Below are positions 1 through 7,150 of a stretch of DNA of 11,768 nt, in pieces. The position numbers and the translations under genes are program-made. Every line of letters begins with the position of its first letter. The first letter of the stretch is position 1. Under the pieces are notes generated by a model that was not told the origin of the DNA, did no database searches, and was given only the letters and a program-made list of their open reading frames with translations. This stretch comes from an uncultured Clostridia bacterium (GTDB lineage: Bacteria; Bacillota; Clostridia; UBA1381). Location: contig CALXUL010000186.1 of the NCBI GenBank assembly GCA_944391635.1, forward strand, positions 1 to 11,768. The letters are read 5' to 3'.

Positions 1-869
1 ACGGCGCTATGGTGGTTGATGTGGCAAAGGATGACGACAAAGCGCCTATGCCGCCGGTTATAGTGAAAAAATCGGATAATTCCAGTATTTATGCAACAAC
101 CGACCTTGCGACTATTATTCAAAGACAAAAAGACTATCAGCCGGATAAAATATGGTATGTGGTGGATAAGCGTCAAAGTCTGCATTTTGAACAGGTATTC
201 AGATGCGCACGTCTTGCAGGGCTTGTGCCGGATGCTACAGAACTTGAGTTTCTGGGATTCGGGACTATGAACGGTTCGGACGGAAAACCTTATAAAACAC
301 GTGATGGCGGAGTTATGAGATTATCCGACCTTTTGAAAACGGTAGTATCTGCCGCAGAGGAAAAACTCTCAAAGAGTGAATTTGTTATGGATTCCGATAG
401 GGAGGATACAGCAAATAAAGTCGGTATGGCAGGCGTCAAATTTGGAGATTTGATAAATCATCGGTCTAAAGATTATATTTTTGATTTGGATAAATTTTTA
501 TCGTTTGAAGGGAAGACTGGAACATATATTCTCTATACTGTTACAAGGATAAATTCAATTCTTAAGAAAACAGGGGAAGCGAAGCCTGATTTTGCAATAG
601 CTGATGATGCGGCAAGAGAACTTGCGCTTTCACTTATTTTAAGCGGTGAAGCGTTTGCGGCTGCGCACAGCGAAAAAGCGCCTAACTATATTTGTGAAAG
701 TGTATACCGGATTGCAACAGCTTTTTCAAGGTTTTATCATGATAACCATATTTTAAACGAGCAGGATGAGCAAAAGAAAAAAGCATGGATTTCGCTTATT
801 ATGCTGACAAAGAAAATCATAGTAAAGCATCTTGATGTTCTGGGGATAGAAACGGTTGACGCAATGTAA
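1..869 (+). CDS. argS: Arginyl-tRNA synthetase, C-terminal part (5' end outside window)
   Basis: ArgS attaches arginine to tRNA-Arg in the cytoplasm. The frame is open to the left edge (codons for Gly-Ala precede the first Met), so the gene starts upstream and about 288 residues are visible. Counting from the Met at base 9, the class I catalytic core shows YATTDLATI at about 28-36, WYVVDKRQSLHF at 49-60, and KTRDGGVMRL at 96-105, which takes the place of the KMSKS loop in this family. The DALR anticodon-binding domain begins near residue 172 (TYILYTVTRINSIL) and runs to the C-terminus, ending LGIETVDAM like other ArgS proteins. The HIGH motif and the N-terminal domain are outside the window. 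The gene ends at a TAA directly before a strong hairpin and converges with the Asp23-family gene. Identification rests on family motifs recognised by eye. Confidence 0.95.
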   Translation, partial: GAMVVDVAKDDDKAPMPPVIVKKSDNSSIYATTDLATIIQRQKDYQPDKIWYVVDKRQSLHFEQVFRCARLAGLVPDATELEFLGFGTMNGSDGKPYKTRDGGVMRLSDLLKTVVSAAEEKLSKSEFVMDSDREDTANKVGMAGVKFGDLINHRSKDYIFDLDKFLSFEGKTGTYILYTVTRINSILKKTGEAKPDFAIADDAARELALSLILSGEAFAAAHSEKAPNYICESVYRIATAFSRFYHDNHILNEQDEQKKKAWISLIMLTKKIIVKHLDVLGIETVDAM

Positions 870-875
870 AAATAA

Positions 876-906
876 AGAGCTTACCGCAAAATGTGCGGTA
901 AGCTCT
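876..906. terminator. Bidirectional rho-independent terminator between argS and the Asp23 gene
   Basis: A perfect 13-bp stem (AGAGCTTACCGCA at 876-888 with its complement at 894-906) encloses a 5-base loop. On the plus strand it is followed by GTTTTATT, and on the minus strand by TTTATTTTT. It sits 6 bases after the argS stop and 3 bases beyond the end of the convergent gene, so it can end both transcripts. Confidence 0.9.
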
Positions 907-909
907 GTT

Positions 910-1362
910 TTATTCTTCCGGTATATCAGGTGCTTCGCTGTCGGATTCATCTTCCGTATCCTCTGCCAAAGCCTCCTTTTCACGTTCAAAGCTTACGCCT
1001 TCAACGTGGATACTCACCTTTTCAACCGTCATTCCGGTCATGCTCTCAACGCTGTTTTTAACATTCTCCTGAATATCCCAAGCAATATCAGGGATACATA
1101 CCCCATAATCTACTATAATATACAGGTCAATAACAGCCTTGTTTTCAACAACTTCAACTTTTACGCCTTTGCCTTTATTTTTTTTGCCGCCGAGTATTTC
1201 AGCAATTCCGCCTACTACCGAGCCGCTCATTCCGGCAACGCCTTTTATCTCAGCCGTAGCGATTCCTGCAACAGTAGAAATTACTTCAACCGAAATTTTG
1301 ACGTTTCCTATTTTATCCTCATTTTCACTTTCTGTGGTTATAATGGTCTGTTCTTCGTCCAT
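910..1362 (-). CDS. Asp23/Gls24 family (DUF322, YqhY-like) protein
   Basis: This 150-aa soluble protein has the Asp23/Gls24 domain over about residues 17-125: GNVKISVEVISTVAGIA near the start, GVAGMSG at about 42-48, a conserved VVDYG segment in the middle, and a final VEKVSIHVEGV. An acidic tail (EDTEDESDSEAPDIPEE) follows. There is no signal peptide or membrane segment. An AGGAGG Shine-Dalgarno at 1371-1376 lies 8 bases before the ATG. Known: members are linked to envelope stress and, in Bacillus (YqhY), to control of acetyl-CoA carboxylase; YqhY is encoded downstream of spoIIIAH there as well. Here the gene follows spoIIIAH without accB or accC and has its own sigma-A promoter, so it is probably expressed in growing cells independently of the spoIIIA operon. 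Its precise role cannot be read from the sequence. Confidence 0.93.
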   Translation of the reverse strand: MDEEQTIITTESENEDKIGNVKISVEVISTVAGIATAEIKGVAGMSGSVVGGIAEILGGKKNKGKGVKVEVVENKAVIDLYIIVDYGVCIPDIAWDIQENVKNSVESMTGMTVEKVSIHVEGVSFEREKEALAEDTEDESDSEAPDIPEE

Positions 1363-1385
1363 TCCTATCTCCTCCTATCGTAAAA

Positions 1386-1420
1386 TTCCGGCGTTGGACA
1401 GTTCCGCAGTACCGGAACTG
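1386..1420 (-). other. Inverted repeats in the leader of the Asp23 gene
   Basis: Between the promoter and the Shine-Dalgarno, CAGTTCCG (1399-1406) pairs with CGGAACTG (1413-1420) to form an 8-bp hairpin with a 6-base loop. The segment CCGGAA at 1412-1417 could instead pair with TTCCGG at 1386-1391, so two mutually exclusive folds are possible in the mRNA. No U-run follows, so it is not a terminator. Any regulatory role is inference. Confidence 0.45.
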
Positions 1421-1436
1421 ATATTTCTTATATAGT

Positions 1437-1465
1437 ATTATACCAATATTAGATAGAAAATTCAA
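1437..1465 (-). promoter_or_regulatory. Sigma-A promoter for the Asp23-family gene
   Basis: On the minus strand, TTGAAT (1460-1465) and TATAAT (1437-1442) are separated by exactly 17 bases (1443-1459). The -10 is perfect and the -35 matches 4 of 6. It lies in the spoIIIAH-asp23 gap and predicts a leader of roughly 65-70 bases. Confidence 0.75.
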
Positions 1466-1484
1466 TCTTTTTTTAAAATATAGA

Positions 1485-2039
1485 TTATTTAACCGGAATA
1501 ATTTTTATGTTAGAGGGTGAGATTTGAGTTTGGGCTGCTACTATTTCGGAAATTACGGCAGCGTCTGCATCGCCGAACCCGTCCTTTTTAACCACAACTT
1601 CTGCCTTATCGCCGTCTATATAAACAGCGGTATTCTCATAACCTTTTGCGCGTATGACATTTTCAACCGCGCCCTCTTTTTCAACTGTTGACGCCATCTG
1701 GAGTATATCATCCTGCGCCTGTTTTCGGGTTGCTTCGTCAAAGCTTTCATTAGAGGCGGTCTGGTTTAATATGTCAAGAGCCTTTTCGCGTGAGGTTTCG
1801 CGGTTTATGCGTGCCTGTTCAAAATAATCGCTGCCGGCTGATGACTCAGATGCGGTTTCTTCCGCTTCTTCATTGCTGTTTACAAGCTGTGCTTCACCGA
1901 GTTTTTTGCCGGTTTCGATATACTCGCCTCCGTCGGTGACATGCAGAGTGTCCTGATACGACCAGTTAAGGTATCCCGCAACACCGATTAGCACTACCAG
2001 AGCCGCTGCTACTACTTCTTTACGTTTTAAAACCATCAT
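1485..2039 (-). CDS. spoIIIAH: Stage III sporulation protein AH (SpoIIIAH)
   Basis: SpoIIIAH is the mother-cell membrane protein whose extracellular domain binds SpoIIQ across the intermembrane space and forms part of the A-Q channel. The protein has 184 aa: a basic N-terminus (LKRKE), one membrane segment at about 7-24, an acidic low-complexity linker (about 36-70), then an EscJ/PrgK-like ring-building domain at about 100-184 (ending SPSNIKIIPVK). Start choice: an in-frame ATG at 2048 also exists, but the AAAGGA Shine-Dalgarno (2049-2054) abuts it directly, whereas the ATG at 2039 has a 9-base spacing. It is the last gene of the spoIIIA operon, 29 bases after spoIIIAG. No hairpin terminator follows, so read-through into the Asp23 gene is possible. 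Confidence 0.93.
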   Translation of the reverse strand: MMVLKRKEVVAAALVVLIGVAGYLNWSYQDTLHVTDGGEYIETGKKLGEAQLVNSNEEAEETASESSAGSDYFEQARINRETSREKALDILNQTASNESFDEATRKQAQDDILQMASTVEKEGAVENVIRAKGYENTAVYIDGDKAEVVVKKDGFGDADAAVISEIVAAQTQISPSNIKIIPVK

Positions 2040-2068
2040 TTTTCCCATTCCTTTCGGTATTTTTTGTG

Positions 2069-2521
2069 TCAGCTGCCATACAGGACGGATACCTTGTAAT
2101 CCGGTATATCGAGGGCAGTTGTCACAGCCTCAATTATCGCCTGGCGCACATTTTCGGTGTCTGCGCCGCTTGATACTACGACAACCCCTTTTACGCGCGG
2201 ATAGCTTATGCCGGAACTGACCGCTTCGCCGCCCGAAACAACCGCTTTTCTGTCTGTTTCATCGCCGCGCGTTGACGTGTCATATACTATCATACTTGTT
2301 CCGCTGCCGTAATAGGTGACCATAACCTTTACTTTTCCAGCACCGTGTATTTTAGATACTAACTGCGTCAATTCCTCCTGCTCGTTTAGCATGCCGGTTT
2401 TTTCCTCCGGTTTGCTGCGGCTGCCTGAAAACAGCATCAACACTATTCCAATTAATAATATGATAAATAAAACGGGGTTATTCTTCTTTTTTAACAGCCC
2501 CTGTAAAAAATCAAAATTCAT
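2069..2521 (-). CDS. spoIIIAG: Stage III sporulation protein AG (SpoIIIAG)
   Basis: SpoIIIAG forms a large ring in the space between mother cell and forespore as part of the SpoIIIA-SpoIIQ complex. The protein has 150 aa: a short cytosolic N-terminus (MNFDFLQGLLKKKNN), a membrane segment at about 16-32, and a ring-building domain at about 47-148. The domain has a helix, a beta-rich middle (KVKVMVTYYGSGTSMIVYDT), and a closing VKGVVVVSSGA-helix-YKVSVL block. It is clearly shorter than the 229 aa of the Bacillus protein. Start choice: the frame extends to a TTG at 2554 inside spoIIIAF, but the ATG at 2521 has an AAGGAAGGG Shine-Dalgarno (2532-2540) 10 bases upstream. The gap to the spoIIIAF stop is 19 bases. 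Confidence 0.94.
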   Translation of the reverse strand: MNFDFLQGLLKKKNNPVLFIILLIGIVLMLFSGSRSKPEEKTGMLNEQEELTQLVSKIHGAGKVKVMVTYYGSGTSMIVYDTSTRGDETDRKAVVSGGEAVSSGISYPRVKGVVVVSSGADTENVRQAIIEAVTTALDIPDYKVSVLYGS

Positions 2522-2540
2522 AGGACAAAAACCCTTCCTT

Positions 2541-2975
2541 TTAACCGGTTTCAAAGATAATCTCGCCGCAGCCGTATACTTCCATAAGCCTTGATTCGAT
2601 AGCGGGATTATAGGCGCAGGATAATTCTATACGGCGGATACCATTAAATTCATTGCCGTCAAAATCGGCGTACACTTTTGCTGAAATATCAGCGGAAAAC
2701 TCGTCCATAACCCGGTTTTCAATGTCAACCGCGGCATTTTGGCAGAATTTGTCTGATATTTCACTGTTAATATCAAACTCGGTATATTGTGCATCATCAA
2801 ATGAGAGCTGCGAAATATCAATTCCGCGAAAATTAAGAACAGGGGAAATAAGTACGCTCATAAGAATTGCACCGGTCAGTATGCCAATATATTTTTGCCA
2901 GCCGCGGGGAATGAGAATGTCGCAGAATGCCGCTATCACCGCTGCGGCGCATACTGCAATTATGTATTCTTTCAT
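2541..2975 (-). CDS. spoIIIAF: Stage III sporulation protein AF (SpoIIIAF)
   Basis: SpoIIIAF is a mother-cell membrane component of the SpoIIIA complex. The protein has 144 aa with two membrane segments near the N-terminus (about 3-22 and 28-47), joined by a short loop with the PRGWQKYI sequence that I recognise from this family. A soluble region at about 50-144 follows; in Bacillus it is a ring-building fold related to SpoIIIAG and SpoIIIAH. The start ATG lies 8 bases after the spoIIIAE stop; a G-run (2987-2992) 11 bases upstream is a weak Shine-Dalgarno, so translation may be coupled to spoIIIAE. The TAA lies 19 bases before the spoIIIAG start. Confidence 0.92.
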   Translation of the reverse strand: MKEYIIAVCAAAVIAAFCDILIPRGWQKYIGILTGAILMSVLISPVLNFRGIDISQLSFDDAQYTEFDINSEISDKFCQNAAVDIENRVMDEFSADISAKVYADFDGNEFNGIRRIELSCAYNPAIESRLMEVYGCGEIIFETG

Positions 2976-2983
2976 GTTCTTAT

Positions 2984-4042
2984 CTACCCCCCAAACCCTG
3001 TCGCGCCGAGCATTATTCCGATTGAAATAAGAAACAGCATGACAGCAGTGAGCATTACGGCAAATACACTGCCCACCGACTCTGCGGCATCAGACAGCAG
3101 AGCTGACATACGGCTGTCACATAGCGGTTCGGAGAGTGCTGCACAAAGCCGAAGCATAAATAAAATTACAAACACTTTTATAATCGGCATGGCGGCAATT
3201 ATTACTACCGTAATCATCCCGGCACTGCCGACCGCGTTTTTTAAAATGCGCGTCCCGCCTACAACCGTTTCCATTGTATCGGACAAAAGCCCGCCTACAA
3301 CCGGTACAAGAGAGCCGATAGCAAACCTTGCTGTTTTTGCGCCGAGAGCGTCAAGAAGCGGCGCATTAAATCCATAAAGCGCGCAGAGGCTTGCAAATAC
3401 AGTCAAAAGCGCCGTTAAAATCCAGCGTGATACCGAACGTATCAGCCGGTTAAAACTGCCAAGCTGGACTTTGCCGGAAATGCCTCCGACAACACCGAGT
3501 ACCGCACTCATATAGAGCATTGGGGTTATGACCTTGTCCACGGCTAAGGTAAAGACATAGACGGCAGCAGAAAGTATCGGCGAAAATGCCGCCGCGGATG
3601 TTATTGCTCCGCTTGCTGCCATCAGCCCCATAAGGATGGGAGATAGCTTGGTTATAAAATCGCAGATGGAGTGTATTATTTCACTGCCGTAGCCTACCGT
3701 TTCACCGATTAGCCGTATTACCGCTGCGGACATAAGGACATAGGAGGTAAAATATGCCGCCTGGCTTACGCCGCTTTGCTCCATTAGCTTTAAAAGCCCG
3801 GCTGCGGCGGCAATGGTCATAATCTGTATCAAGAGGGATTTTGACCGTGAAATCTCGCCGAATACGGCGTCCTGGAGTGCCGATAATATTTTTGCGGGTG
3901 TAAATGGATTTTCACCTGCTGCGAGTTTTGATGCATAGCTGTTAAAATCCGGATATCCGCTTATCTCCCAGTCTAATTCTGCATATACTTTCGGCGCGGC
4001 GAGGATAAAGATTGCCGTAAGAATAATAATTATTTTTTTCAT
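2984..4042 (-). CDS. spoIIIAE: Stage III sporulation protein AE (SpoIIIAE)
   Basis: SpoIIIAE is the large polytopic membrane protein of the SpoIIIA complex, resembling type III secretion export-gate or permease components. The protein has 352 aa. It starts with a signal-like hydrophobic segment (about 2-18, with a possible cleavage site after VYA at 21), followed by a short exposed stretch (DWEISGYPDFNSYASKL) and about seven hydrophobic segments to the C-terminus. Conserved-looking features include GGISGKVQLGSFNRLIRSVSRW near 190-210 and FAIGSLVPVVGGLLSDTMETV near 240-262. The ATG overlaps the spoIIIAD stop by 4 bases (ATGA at 4039-4042), so translation is coupled. The stop lies 8 bases before spoIIIAF. 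Length is somewhat below the roughly 400 aa of the Bacillus protein. Confidence 0.95.
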   Translation of the reverse strand: MKKIIIILTAIFILAAPKVYAELDWEISGYPDFNSYASKLAAGENPFTPAKILSALQDAVFGEISRSKSLLIQIMTIAAAAGLLKLMEQSGVSQAAYFTSYVLMSAAVIRLIGETVGYGSEIIHSICDFITKLSPILMGLMAASGAITSAAAFSPILSAAVYVFTLAVDKVITPMLYMSAVLGVVGGISGKVQLGSFNRLIRSVSRWILTALLTVFASLCALYGFNAPLLDALGAKTARFAIGSLVPVVGGLLSDTMETVVGGTRILKNAVGSAGMITVVIIAAMPIIKVFVILFMLRLCAALSEPLCDSRMSALLSDAAESVGSVFAVMLTAVMLFLISIGIMLGATGFGG

Positions 4043-4431
4043 ATCATATCAAGCGCCCCGATAATCACATTCATAAGCTCTGTAACAACCGGCAAAGTGA
4101 GGGTCAGAACAAAAACTCTGCCTGCAATTTCCACTTTTGCGGCAATTGCATTTTCGCCGGCGTCACGGCACAGCCCTGATATTATTTCGGAAAAATACGC
4201 TACTCCTATTACTTTGATTATACTTTTATAGAATACCGGGTCAAGCCCGCCTGAGCTTAATAGCCGGCTGAAACCGGAAAACAAATCTTCAAATGCGCCC
4301 AGCATATATGACGCGATAACAAGTGTACAGGCTAATGCGGTAAGTGCGGCGGCAGTCGGATTTTTGTTTCGCATCAATACTGCAAAGAGCATACCTGTAA
4401 GCGCGACTGCACCTATTTTTATTATTTCCAT
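4039..4431 (-). CDS. spoIIIAD: Stage III sporulation protein AD (SpoIIIAD)
   Basis: SpoIIIAD is a small membrane protein of the SpoIIIA complex. The 130 aa hold about four hydrophobic segments (roughly 2-20, 27-46, 65-85 and 103-127). The N-terminal half resembles SpoIIIAC (short polar loop MRNKNPTAAAL), in line with the known relation of the two families. FYKSIIKVIGVAYFSE and GRVFVLTLTLPVVTELM look typical of the family. The ATG is 5 bases after the spoIIIAC stop and lacks a good Shine-Dalgarno, which points to translational coupling. The TGA overlaps the spoIIIAE start. Confidence 0.95.
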   Translation of the reverse strand: MEIIKIGAVALTGMLFAVLMRNKNPTAAALTALACTLVIASYMLGAFEDLFSGFSRLLSSGGLDPVFYKSIIKVIGVAYFSEIISGLCRDAGENAIAAKVEIAGRVFVLTLTLPVVTELMNVIIGALDMI

Positions 4432-4436
4432 AAGCT

Positions 4437-4631
4437 TTAAAACCCGAATATCCGGCGAATAGACTCGAACAGGTCGCCTATCTCTTCGGTAACGATAAAT
4501 AAAACGACCACCAGCCCTGCGATAGTAAGCATAAGAGCCTGTTCATCTCTGCCTGAGCGGGATAGGAGCTGACCGAGTACAGCAACTATTATCCCGACTC
4601 CGGCTATACGGAAAATTAAATCAACGTCCAT
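4437..4631 (-). CDS. spoIIIAC: Stage III sporulation protein AC (SpoIIIAC)
   Basis: SpoIIIAC is a 64-aa membrane protein of the SpoIIIA complex. It has two hydrophobic segments (about 5-22 and 33-48) around a polar loop (SRSGRDEQA), followed by the amphipathic C-terminus EEIGDLFESIRRIFGF. Length matches the family (about 65 aa). An AGGGG Shine-Dalgarno lies 7 bases before the ATG. The gaps are 10 bases to spoIIIAB and 5 bases to spoIIIAD. Confidence 0.95.
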   Translation of the reverse strand: MDVDLIFRIAGVGIIVAVLGQLLSRSGRDEQALMLTIAGLVVVLFIVTEEIGDLFESIRRIFGF

Positions 4632-4641
4632 TCTGATACCC

Positions 4642-5139
4642 CTACAATAATAAGATTACCGCAAGAATGCCGCAAAGTATACCGCCGCTCCTTGACAGCT
4701 TTGCGCCTCTTTGGTAATCATCCTTTGCTTCGGCAAGAGAAAGCTCAAGCAGGCGCTCGCAGGTGCGCAGGCTTTTCTGCTGTTCCTCACCGGAAAAATC
4801 TGCAGCGTTTCCGAGTGTTAATGCCGCACTGACATCACGCGGGGAAAGACACATGTCCGCCGAATATTCATTTATGCTCTTTTCCCAGGCGCCTCGTACC
4901 CCTTCGGTTTTTATTAAAGATGCCGCTTTAAAAAATATTGGCAGATTAAATTCGCGTGAAATTTCACAGAATATACGTTCTATCCGTTTTTTTGTAAAGC
5001 TTGTTTCAGCACAGATACGCCTCAGGCTGAGTAAAAGTGTGGATAGGCTGTCACAGCGTTTTTTCATTTTATAAGATTTAATAAGCCCGAAACTGGTGCA
5101 GGCTGTGAAAATAATTATTGCGCCGAGGAATTTAAACAT
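4642..5139 (-). CDS. spoIIIAB: Stage III sporulation protein AB (SpoIIIAB)
   Basis: SpoIIIAB is a mother-cell membrane protein whose helical cytosolic domain resembles the type II secretion/type IV pilus platform protein GspF. It probably connects the SpoIIIAA ATPase to the membrane complex. The protein has 165 aa: membrane segments at the two ends (about 3-20 and 148-165) and a helical cytosolic region between them, with LLLSLRRICAETSFTKKRIERIF at about 35-57 and LGNAADFSGEEQQKSL at about 108-123. The start overlaps the spoIIIAA stop by 8 bases and has a GGGAGG Shine-Dalgarno (5146-5151) 6 bases upstream. Confidence 0.94.
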   Translation of the reverse strand: MFKFLGAIIIFTACTSFGLIKSYKMKKRCDSLSTLLLSLRRICAETSFTKKRIERIFCEISREFNLPIFFKAASLIKTEGVRGAWEKSINEYSADMCLSPRDVSAALTLGNAADFSGEEQQKSLRTCERLLELSLAEAKDDYQRGAKLSRSGGILCGILAVILLL

Positions 5140-6034
5140 AATATACCTCCCGGACTTCGCCTATACCGCCAAGGGTTATTACACAATCAAATTTTCCGGC
5201 AATTGCCGACATTTCAGGTCGGTCAAAAAACTCTTTACGTGAGCCAGCGTGCGCGGTTGCAATTAGTGAAACTCCGCAACCGAATATTCTTTCTGCCGCA
5301 CGGGCGTCTTGTGGGGCGCCAAGTTCGTCGCACACAATTGCATCAGGAGACATACATCTAAGCAGCATCATCATTCCTGATGATTTAGGCGCGCCGGATA
5401 CAACATCGGCATTTCCTATATCCATTTCAGGTTCTCCGTCGTATACCGCAGCAATTTCTTTGCGTGTATCGCACACGCCGACACGAATCCCCTGCTGCGA
5501 TGAGGTTCGTACAATATCACGCAATAAGCTTGTCTTGCCGCACATCGGAGGCGAAACAATAATAGTATTCATAAGTCGCTTTTCGCGTATAATTTTAGGC
5601 ATTATTGGGTCAGCTATACCGATATGTTCGTGTGCTATTCGGTAGTTTAAGCTGGTTATGTCGGATAAAGACCGGATTTTGCCGCTGTTTATGCCGCCTG
5701 CAATCCCTATTCTGTGTCCTCCTCGGATTGTAACATATCCTTCTGACAGCTCGTCCTGGTGCGCGTAAAGTGAAAATTCAAAAACCATTTCACAGGCACG
5801 TGTCATTTCCTGGGAAGAAACTATGTATGCGCGGCGCAGGTCTTTGGTTCGTCCTCCTTCAGAATCCAGATAATAACATCCGTCGGTATAATAGAGCATA
5901 ACCGGCCGGGCACGGCGGAGCCTGATTTCACAAAGCCCGTCCTGCCCTGCCTTTGCCGCAGCAACACTAAGCGCCGGCGGAAGATATGAAAGATATTGCA
6001 AAACAGATGTCTGACAGTTGGTTAAAACGTACAT
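5132..6034 (-). CDS. spoIIIAA: Stage III sporulation protein AA (SpoIIIAA), secretion-type ATPase
   Basis: SpoIIIAA is the cytosolic ATPase thought to power or assemble the SpoIIIA complex in the mother cell, related to type II/IV secretion ATPases. The protein has 300 aa. The N-terminal domain carries CEIRLRRARPVML, and GYVTIRGGHRIGIAG follows at about 99-113. The Walker A loop is SPPMCGKT at 161-168, with Ser where the general P-loop rule has Gly. MMMLLRCMSPDAIVCDELG contains Walker B with D236-E237, and ATAHAG lies near 259-264. Start choice: an upstream in-frame ATG at 6070 has no Shine-Dalgarno, while the ATG at 6034 has GAAAGGA about 11 bases upstream. It is the first gene of the spoIIIA operon, downstream of spoIID on the same strand. 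Confidence 0.94.
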   Translation of the reverse strand: MYVLTNCQTSVLQYLSYLPPALSVAAAKAGQDGLCEIRLRRARPVMLYYTDGCYYLDSEGGRTKDLRRAYIVSSQEMTRACEMVFEFSLYAHQDELSEGYVTIRGGHRIGIAGGINSGKIRSLSDITSLNYRIAHEHIGIADPIMPKIIREKRLMNTIIVSPPMCGKTSLLRDIVRTSSQQGIRVGVCDTRKEIAAVYDGEPEMDIGNADVVSGAPKSSGMMMLLRCMSPDAIVCDELGAPQDARAAERIFGCGVSLIATAHAGSRKEFFDRPEMSAIAGKFDCVITLGGIGEVREVYYV

Positions 6035-6096
6035 TATTGATTCATTCCTTTCGTATGTTAGGTTGTTCATTTTTACTTTTGTACAGCCTTTGCTCT

Positions 6097-6125
6097 ATAC
6101 TATTCGATTTGGCATGTAAATATTC
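6097..6125 (-). promoter_or_regulatory. Candidate sigma-E promoter for the spoIIIA operon
   Basis: On the minus strand, GAATATT (6119-6125) matches the sigma-E -35 (KMATATT) fully. After a 14-base spacer, AATAGTAT (6097-6104) matches the -10 (CATACAAT) at 5 of 8. It overlaps the end of spoIID and would give a leader of about 55 bases before the spoIIIAA ATG at 6034. The spoIIIA operon is sigma-E dependent in Bacillus and C. difficile. The match is partial and the region AT-rich. Confidence 0.35.
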
Positions 6126-7083
6126 ATATATTTTGTTTAGTTATTTCAACGCCGGTATAATAATGCTTTAAAATACTTATGTAATCAGCACCGTTTTTTG
6201 CCATTGCGTTTGCTCCGTACTGGCTCATACCTACGCCATGACCATATCCGGTAACGAGAAAACGTATCTGGGAGTCATCTTTTTCAATCTGGACGTTGGT
6301 GGATTTTAAATCATATAGAGTGCGGAAAAGAGTTCCCTTAACCGGCACATTGCCTATGGTTATGCTGATTATTCCACCGGCATCAGAACGGGTTATTGTG
6401 CCGATGTCGCCATAAGAAAAATCGACGCCTTCTATATTTTCCGATGCAATTTTTCTAAACTCCTCAATAGAAATAGTTTTTTCGGATTTAAAGTTTGGAG
6501 CGTCTTCTTCTCCGGGACTGTCTACGCTTACAAGATACGGCTTGTCACCGCCCCATACATCGCGGGAATTTTCTGTTTTACCGGATGAAGTGGAATGGAA
6601 TACCGCGGAAATTATTTCTCCGTTATATGTAATTACTTCTTCGGCTGTTTCGCTTACGGCGCGGCTGATTTTATCCCAGTTTTTTTCTGCATCTGTACCC
6701 CAGCTTTCAAAACGTTTTTCCTGTGAAATCCAAGCTTTGCAGTGTGATGGGTCGGTGCATATATCAGCGCCTTTGTGCTCGGGCGGCGCACCGTTTTTAG
6801 CATAGGAAAAGCTTCTTGCAGCAAGATAGCTTCTTGCCGCTACTGCCTGGGCTTTGAGGGCTTCCATTTCAAAGGACGCCGGCATCTCTGCTGCCACTAC
6901 CTCGCGCAGGTATTGTCCCTTTGTCATTTCTTCGACCCTGTCCTCTGAGGCAATATATACTTTTATCATAGCGCTGTCTTCTGGCGCAGGTTTTTTATAT
7001 ATGCCCACATTCAGAATAAACAGTGCAGGAATACCAATCATCATAATTAAAAGTATCAAAATAAAAAAAACTATCCGTCGCAT
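6124..7083 (-). CDS. spoIID: Stage II sporulation protein D (SpoIID), peptidoglycan lytic transglycosylase
   Basis: SpoIID cleaves glycan strands to drive engulfment of the forespore, working in the mother-cell membrane with SpoIIP and SpoIIM (neither in this window). The protein has 319 aa: an N-terminal membrane anchor at about 4-27, then the SpoIID catalytic domain. YLREVVAAEMPASFEMEAL holds the catalytic Glu, E66, followed by KAQAVAARSYL. CTDPSHC at 109-115 gives the Cys-His-Cys zinc site described for the C. difficile enzyme. FHSTSSGKTENS and the final GYGHGVGMSQYG (279-290) complete the domain. Start choice: an ATG at 7095 is possible but has no Shine-Dalgarno; the ATG at 7083 has GGTGA four bases upstream. 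It is divergent from spoIIQ and about 90 bases upstream of spoIIIAA. Confidence 0.95.
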   Translation of the reverse strand: MRRIVFFILILLIMMIGIPALFILNVGIYKKPAPEDSAMIKVYIASEDRVEEMTKGQYLREVVAAEMPASFEMEALKAQAVAARSYLAARSFSYAKNGAPPEHKGADICTDPSHCKAWISQEKRFESWGTDAEKNWDKISRAVSETAEEVITYNGEIISAVFHSTSSGKTENSRDVWGGDKPYLVSVDSPGEEDAPNFKSEKTISIEEFRKIASENIEGVDFSYGDIGTITRSDAGGIISITIGNVPVKGTLFRTLYDLKSTNVQIEKDDSQIRFLVTGYGHGVGMSQYGANAMAKNGADYISILKHYYTGVEITKQNI

Positions 7084-7150
7084 TTTATCACCCATAAGAT
7101 TTATATTATAGAAAAATTTGAAAAATTCACATTTTAAAAAGAAAGGGTAT

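Noticed and set aside
856..1383. Plus-strand open frame of 175 codons antisense to the Asp23 gene, and a shorter one at 1139-1435
   Set aside because: The protein on the minus strand matches a known family and has a Shine-Dalgarno and promoter. The antisense frames have Phe/Ser/Asn-rich composition, resemble no family and cross the argS terminator.
2895..3377. Plus-strand open frame of 160 codons antisense to spoIIIAE/spoIIIAF
   Set aside because: It covers two well-supported genes and has no recognisable domain or start signals.
6035..6048. Minimal upstream frame ATG AAT CAA TAA whose stop overlaps the spoIIIAA ATG
   Set aside because: The Shine-Dalgarno directly abuts its ATG, leaving no spacing, so it is unlikely to be translated; the overlap is probably chance.
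7105..7110. TATAAT on the minus strand just upstream of spoIID as a sigma-A -10
   Set aside because: No TTGACA-like element lies 16-18 bases upstream, and spoIID is not expected to be sigma-A dependent.
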